A stretch of 64,000 bases of DNA, taken from Tigriopus japonicus (lineage: Eukaryota; Arthropoda; Copepoda; Harpacticoida; Harpacticidae). The notes under the pieces were generated by a model. It did no database searches and was not told the origin of the DNA. It saw only the letters and a program-made list of their open reading frames with translations. The stretch lies in assembly GCA_010645155.1 (NCBI GenBank), contig CM021314.1, positions 1,107,805-1,171,804 of the forward strand, read 5' to 3'. Shown here in pieces: positions 58,701 through 64,000 of the stretch. A program made the position numbers and the translations under genes. The stretch's first letter is position 1; each line of letters starts with the position of its first letter.

Positions 58701-61672
58701 CCCAATACCCAAAGGCTCTGTTTTGAGTGGAACGGAGCAAAAGGAACGAGAAAGCCGAGACGCTCTGATACGACTGGGGCACAAGCGATTGTCCCACTTT
58801 CCCTATTTTGGCTCCAATAGATTTCTCCAATGGAAAAACTAGCCTCAATAACTACTCAACTGTTTAGCCCTATATGCCTAAAGAAGGGTTTTAACTAGTA
58901 CTGAAGATAATGATTATGTAAAACTATATTTGAGTGTCCAATAAATATTTATATCTACGATTGAATATTAAACCGTATTCCTTGAATTGTTGTCCCACTT
59001 TGTTTGAGCATATCCCCGTACAATGGCTGCAATGGAAGAATTGCCCAGCCACTGTTGATCCCAAGTTGATGAGAGGCCTGTCTCAAGAAAGAGCGAATCC
59101 AATTTGGATCCGGTAAATTGAGTCAATATTTTTTTACCCCAGGTTCTCGTTGTTTCATCCATTCCTGTGCTCTTTGTCGTTGGACACACCAAAACTCCTT
59201 TCTTTCTCTTTGGAACTTTTTTGTGTGCCCGGAAGATATCTTCATTTTTGTGGTCCAACCAAGATTGGACTCCAGAGGAAATCCCTCTGTCTGCACTAAA
59301 AAAATAGTTGTCGTCAACAACTCGATTAAACGGCCACAATGAAGATCTTGAAAAGGTATAATAGGAAAGTTAAAGCCCAATTGCCCAACTTCAATCTCAT
59401 TTATGATCCCAGACATTGATTATCTATTTCCTGAAATGCATTTTCTTAGTGTTAAATTTGACCATCAGCTTGCCTGGTGTTGGTGGTGAGAGTGAGTGGG
59501 TGCCAAAGTGCAGACAAGTGATGAGTGAAGAATTGGAGGCGACCAACCATCATCGCTCTCTCTCTCTCTTCCTGACCAAACCACCAATCTTTGTCCAAAC
59601 CATGCAGCCTCCTTCTTCTCGTTCTTCTCGGTTCCAAATGCAATAATGAAAAAAGTTCACAACATGGCCAAGAAAATCCAATGGAGCACCAAATTTTACC
59701 CCTTACTCACACATCTGGCGCCTACAGCACAACCCAAGTTGAACACATATCCATACAACGAGGGGAAGGGTTACTTTTTCTTCCCACCATTCCTCATTCT
59801 ACAATGAGGCCATATCGCATGAAGGGGCAAAATATGCCCAAATGTCATGTTCCAAGACATTCAAAACATGGTTAGAGAGCTATTTCAAAAGCACCTATTT
59901 CACCTGGAGGGAAGAAAATATCTCAAGAGAACAACAAAACTTGGTGTTTGTCGTGTTCCGTATTTATGAACCGTTCAAATCTATTCCAATCTTGGGGGTA
60001 TCTTTCATTTTTTGTCGTTGTTAATATGTAACTAGTGGTATGTCTGTCAATTGCCCCAAGTTGGAGAAAAAGAAGGGGTTGTGTTGGCTTGCCAGAGTCG
60101 TAAATGTTTGACAGATCTTTATGGCACCTAATAAATTAATTATCCACATAATAAAACTACTAGTACCGTATGACCATGTTCACTGTTTTTCACCCACCCT
60201 TCGCCTCACACTTGCCCTAAAATTCTGGTTTGAGCAAAGAAAAAAAATCTTAGTTTATAGTTCTGTGCGCTTTAAGTTCAAGATTCACAGTCAAAAGGGT
60301 TTAAAGAGAACGTCCTCACTTGTGATTGGTGACTTGTTTCCACTACATATTTCTGGCCAGTTTCTCTTAATTCAAACACAACTCGTCAAATTGGCTTGTT
60401 GTCTTTCCGAAAGTGAAAACACCTGTTTTTAGCGAAAAGCCACCACATACGTACGTGCATACATAAGGTATTGAATTGTGTGTGAAGACTCCCCCCACCA
60501 AGACTCTTGTAGAGTTGAAGAGAGACCAAACATGTTGCACGACATTTGTGATTCGATACATATAATTTATGCAGCCTGCTTTTCCAAAAGAGATCGAAGG
60601 CGAAGGGGGGAAATACGGCGAGAACTTTGCATGAAAGCCAATGAAGGGGAAAGGGGAGGGGGGATAGTTAGTAAGGAGACGTGGTGGAAAATGCACACAA
60701 GAATATCAAGGAAGTAAGGGAAGGGGTGTTGAATTTGCACAAAATCAATAGCGCCATCTTGAAAGTAATGTGCTTCATGTGATGTTGCGATCGGCTCTTT
60801 CTGTATTCTGCGTGGGATCTTTGGAACAGACAGGTAGCATTTACACAGGCGCACACTCTTGTTGGCGATCATTACGAACTGGGACAAGTGGATGAAAATC
60901 AATTTATGTGTCAGGACAAAGTCTACCAGCCACCCAATGCACTGTGTCGATTCCTTTTTCGGTGCCTTCGAAGGCAATGAACCCCGTTCGTTTCCTCCTA
61001 AGACTCTCAAGTCCAAGGCCAACCCGCCGGGCAACCCAGGCTTGCAAGAGATTTGCAAGCACATATTTTTTACCCCGAAAGTGTGCGTGAGTGTGTCAGA
61101 GGCAGGCCCTGTTTGAAGGGCAAGAAATTGGTACAATTTCTTCTTAGATGGGCTTCTGAGGCCATTATGATCAGATTATGTTGTGATTATCATCTCCTTG
61201 GGTTCAGACATCCTCTTCACCCAACTCGTTTTCCAAAGTCGTAAAACACTTCATATTCACTCCTTTGCCCGTGTGCAAGTCGGTTTTGGAGAAGGGTGAT
61301 GGAAGGAGAAAATGCCAAAATATGATGACATTTACGACCACAATTTGCGGGTAAAAGAGACATTTCTCTCTCATATATGTACATTCCCAGTGAGCAGAGA
61401 CCTCCAGCATCCCATCCATAACACACAAAGAAGGCCATTTCCATCCCTCGTGAAGGCCTCATCGTTCTCTCCAGGGCATTCTTCGCCGATGCCTTTTTAC
61501 CGTGGGGAGAAGGCGCCGCGTCCTGAGTAAGTAAGCGGCGTCCTCTACGAAAGCTGAGTTGCCGAGAAGCGATAGCAAACCAACTCTGGAAGCGCTTGTC
61601 TCGCAACCTCGAGCCCGTTAGCGCGCACACGTCCTCGGACGAAGAAAATACGAAAAGGACGAGACCGCAAAC
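46708..61672. other. Long intergenic region, no supported gene
   Basis: Both strands were read. ORFs reach 179 codons (47179-47718 plus) and 189 codons (60567-61136 minus), but both open only with non-ATG codons, lack domains and are within chance expectation for this much sequence. GATGGCGC-type motifs occur near 51083, 51307 and 51912. An (ATC)n tract lies near 56622-56660. The region may be long introns and enhancers of a gene outside the window. Confidence 0.4.
56622..56660. repeat. Interrupted (ATC)n microsatellite
   Basis: Repeated ATC/AAC triplets (ACTATCATCATCAACATC and following). Confidence 0.75.
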
Positions 61673-61701
61673 TCAGTCAGTTCGAGAATCGAGAGGTGAG
61701 T
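61673..61701 (+). promoter_or_regulatory. Likely initiator, tiny non-coding first exon and splice donor
   Basis: A CpG-rich, low-ORF stretch (61500-61670) ends in TCAGTC at 61673-61678, the arthropod initiator consensus. About 20 nt later comes the strong donor G|GTGAGT at 61696-61701. This is the expected layout of a TATA-less promoter with a short 5'UTR exon. The acceptor exon was not found, so the gene probably continues past the right edge. Confidence 0.4.
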
Positions 61702-64000
61702 GCGTCCACGTGAAATGCAAATGGTACAGAGTTTCTTGAATTGAAACCAAAGACCTGCCAAGTTCGTGTATGCACTTAAGAGTTTGGCTTTTATGAGGCA
61801 GTTCTATCAATCAATCGCTTTGAGTTTGTGGTCAAAAGTGAAGTACTTTCAAGCGAAAGGTAGACAGTGTTAGTCTGGACTGGACCTCAATCTTAAGTGA
61901 GTTTGCAACTAGTGCTGGAGTGTACTTGTGTTTTATCTTGACTCTTAAACCAACGACGTCCAAGGTAAGACCATTGCCAAGGTTAGCAACTACGTAGAAG
62001 GGTCTCGAAAATTAATGGAATGGATCAAGGAGTGGTGTCTCTGCGAGGAATGGGGGAAGTGGAATTGTTTCTCTTCTTGAATTTAGATGGTCTGGAACTC
62101 TTTGTTCACAAAGACCATGAAGGCTAACAACCAAGAGAGACACAGCCGCACGCACACACATTCTCAAACAGAAAAGAAAGGTCATTGAGAATCACCAGAC
62201 AATAACAAAACCTACTTGAAAGAACTCCAATCCTTTTGCCAAGTTCTAGACCCAACTTGCATTGGTTTAGCATCAGCAAGTTCCGAGACGAGCTCACACC
62301 ACATTTTTACTGGCATCTTCTACCTCGAAAATTCGTTTGTTCGGCGAATACATAAAGTTCTCTTGCTAGCTAGCCGTAAATTTCATCATTCATATTGCCA
62401 ATTTTGGAACTTCTGAGCTGTTTTTTAGAATGCCGTCTTTGTCTCGGAAGAGTTTTTGGACTTGCCACCTGAGGTTCTTCGAATAGCATTCATCCCCATG
62501 ACTCGTCATTTCAAGCCATAAACGGTTTCCCCTGAATACGAATTCATATTTTGATGGATTCCGGAGCCTGTCTGTTAATATGAAGAAAAAAAGTAAGACT
62601 TATAACGTCTTTGGGTTGGCTAAAATCAGTCTCTGAAAGCTGGTTGCATTTGCGTGATCACTCTTTGTTGATTCCGACTCAATTTTCTCCCCAGAACATT
62701 TACATTATTTGGCAAAGTGGGCCCAAAGGACTTGGTCGACGAACTAGGGCTTCAGAAGAAAAAGTCAGCACTAAAAAATGAGCCAACCAAAATAATGGGA
62801 AAATAATGGCTATCAATTAAGGCATGCTTAGCTCAACACATGAACAACAACCAACCTCGAAACACCGTCATTTTGGAAACTGAGAAAAGCAATTTTTAGC
62901 TCCTTAAGTATTCAGGTTTGCTGACCTCCACTAAAACTTCAGATACTCACTTTTTATATGATTCGCCATCATCACTTGGATTAAAAGTGGTCTGTTTTGT
63001 CAATCTTTGACTCTCGTCTCTTTGACTCTCGTCAGAATCCGTGAGGAATTGAAGACTTGAAAGAACTGGATTCGGACAAATTGACGGCTAGACACAAAAA
63101 GGCTTCTCAAACTGGCCTCAATTTGATCGGTGCGTGTGTGAAAGAGGCCCGGAATGTCAACTTAAATATGAATAAGTGATTTTGGGAAGTCAGGTTTTTT
63201 ACTGTCGTCTCGAAACTCTTTTTCTAATTGAATGAACTGAAAAAATTCCATCGATTATTGGAAATACTAGGTCATGGCAGGACCGGATATATTTGTTTCT
63301 TTGGAGAAGGAAGTTGTAAAGAGTGTTCAAATTATCCTTCCAAATTGACAGAGCCCCCCTGAGCGAAATCAGCTCGTATTATGAGGCATAAAAAACGAAC
63401 CTGCGGAGAATTATCGCTCTCTTCGTGAACTGTATTTGGAAGCTGCGAGTCCTTCAGGGTGAGAAGAGTGATTGCCAAATCCACAGATCGATTTCGAAAA
63501 GAATCGAGAACAATAAAAAAAGAATACCTACCATTCGTGTGACATGGAACATTCGAGAGAAATGTGATTTATCTTACATGATTTTGATGTCATGTGTACT
63601 CGAGACATTGTTTTGAGTCTGATCTGAACTCGAGTGTGAAGAATATATGGAGAGATTGCTCTCTTTTTGGCATTGTGTTTGTTGGCCAGGTTCTTTTGAT
63701 TTTGGCACCACCGTTGCCATTCACTGCACTTTTGTGAGCATTTCCAAAAAAAGCTAACGAATGTGATTTTGATACGAGGTAACGAACCAGAACGCCAACC
63801 ATCAAGCATTGCGATCATCATCATTCTCGTGATTCGCCAGTCGAGTCTCTCTCTCTATTGGACTTTCTTGGCGCAAATTTTAGCCCCGTAATGTTTTCCT
63901 TTGTACGTGCACGGGCTCTCATTTTATGCTTCACAGACAACCGTCTCTCGTCTTTGAAAACCATCCTAAAGTATTATATGAAAATATTGTCATCTGGCCG
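61702..64000. other. Probable intron or intergenic sequence at the window edge
   Basis: No ORF above 100 codons and no recognisable domain. If the 61673 promoter is real, this is first-intron sequence. Confidence 0.35.

Noticed and set aside
60567..61136. 189-codon minus-strand ORF
   Set aside because: It starts at TTG, has no domain or splice context, and its length is within chance expectation.

Overview
This window looks like arthropod nuclear DNA, most likely from a crustacean and possibly a copepod. The reasons are spliced genes whose proteins resemble insect and crustacean families, short GT-AG introns, arthropod-type initiator motifs, a TTAGG-like (telomere-type) tract, and many small non-autonomous DNA transposons. 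The species assignment is inference; nothing in the window names it.

Three genes are well supported. (1) At 2.9-7.0 kb (+) is a Syncrip / hnRNP Q-R orthologue: an acidic N-terminal domain, three RRMs and a Gly/His-rich tail. Its fourth coding exon is present twice in tandem (4406-4541 and 5024-5159). The two copies have the same length and phase and are about 44% identical at the protein level, so they look like a mutually exclusive exon pair that swaps the end of RRM1 and the start of RRM2. (2) At 34.3-38.0 kb (+) is a seven-finger C2H2 zinc-finger protein of 1,176 aa. Its long C-terminal half carries repeated tryptophan motifs that I do not recognise. (3) At 43.2-46.2 kb (-) is a complete Ror receptor tyrosine kinase (Ig, Frizzled, kringle, TM, kinase) encoded in one uninterrupted 2.9-kb ORF.

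The rest is non-coding or weakly supported. The 7-9 kb stretch is probably the Syncrip 3'UTR and has trinucleotide repeats. The 9-25 kb stretch is dense in repeats: foldback elements, a hAT-like MITE with perfect 8-bp target duplications, a second decayed copy of it, an AATT-flanked MITE, an insertion nested inside an inverted repeat, a tRNA-like segment and a degenerate (AACCT)n tract. A decayed mariner transposase lies at 40.4-41.1 kb. Small candidate genes or exon chains are at 14953-15234 (+, a myristoylation-type N-terminus), 25048-25449 (-) and 32489-33268 (-). A likely promoter with a non-coding first exon is at 61.67 kb (+), probably belonging to a gene that continues beyond the window. 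The 46.7-61.6 kb interval gave no gene I can support.

The three main genes belong to different processes (RNA binding, transcription, Wnt-type receptor signalling), and nothing in the layout suggests they work as a unit.
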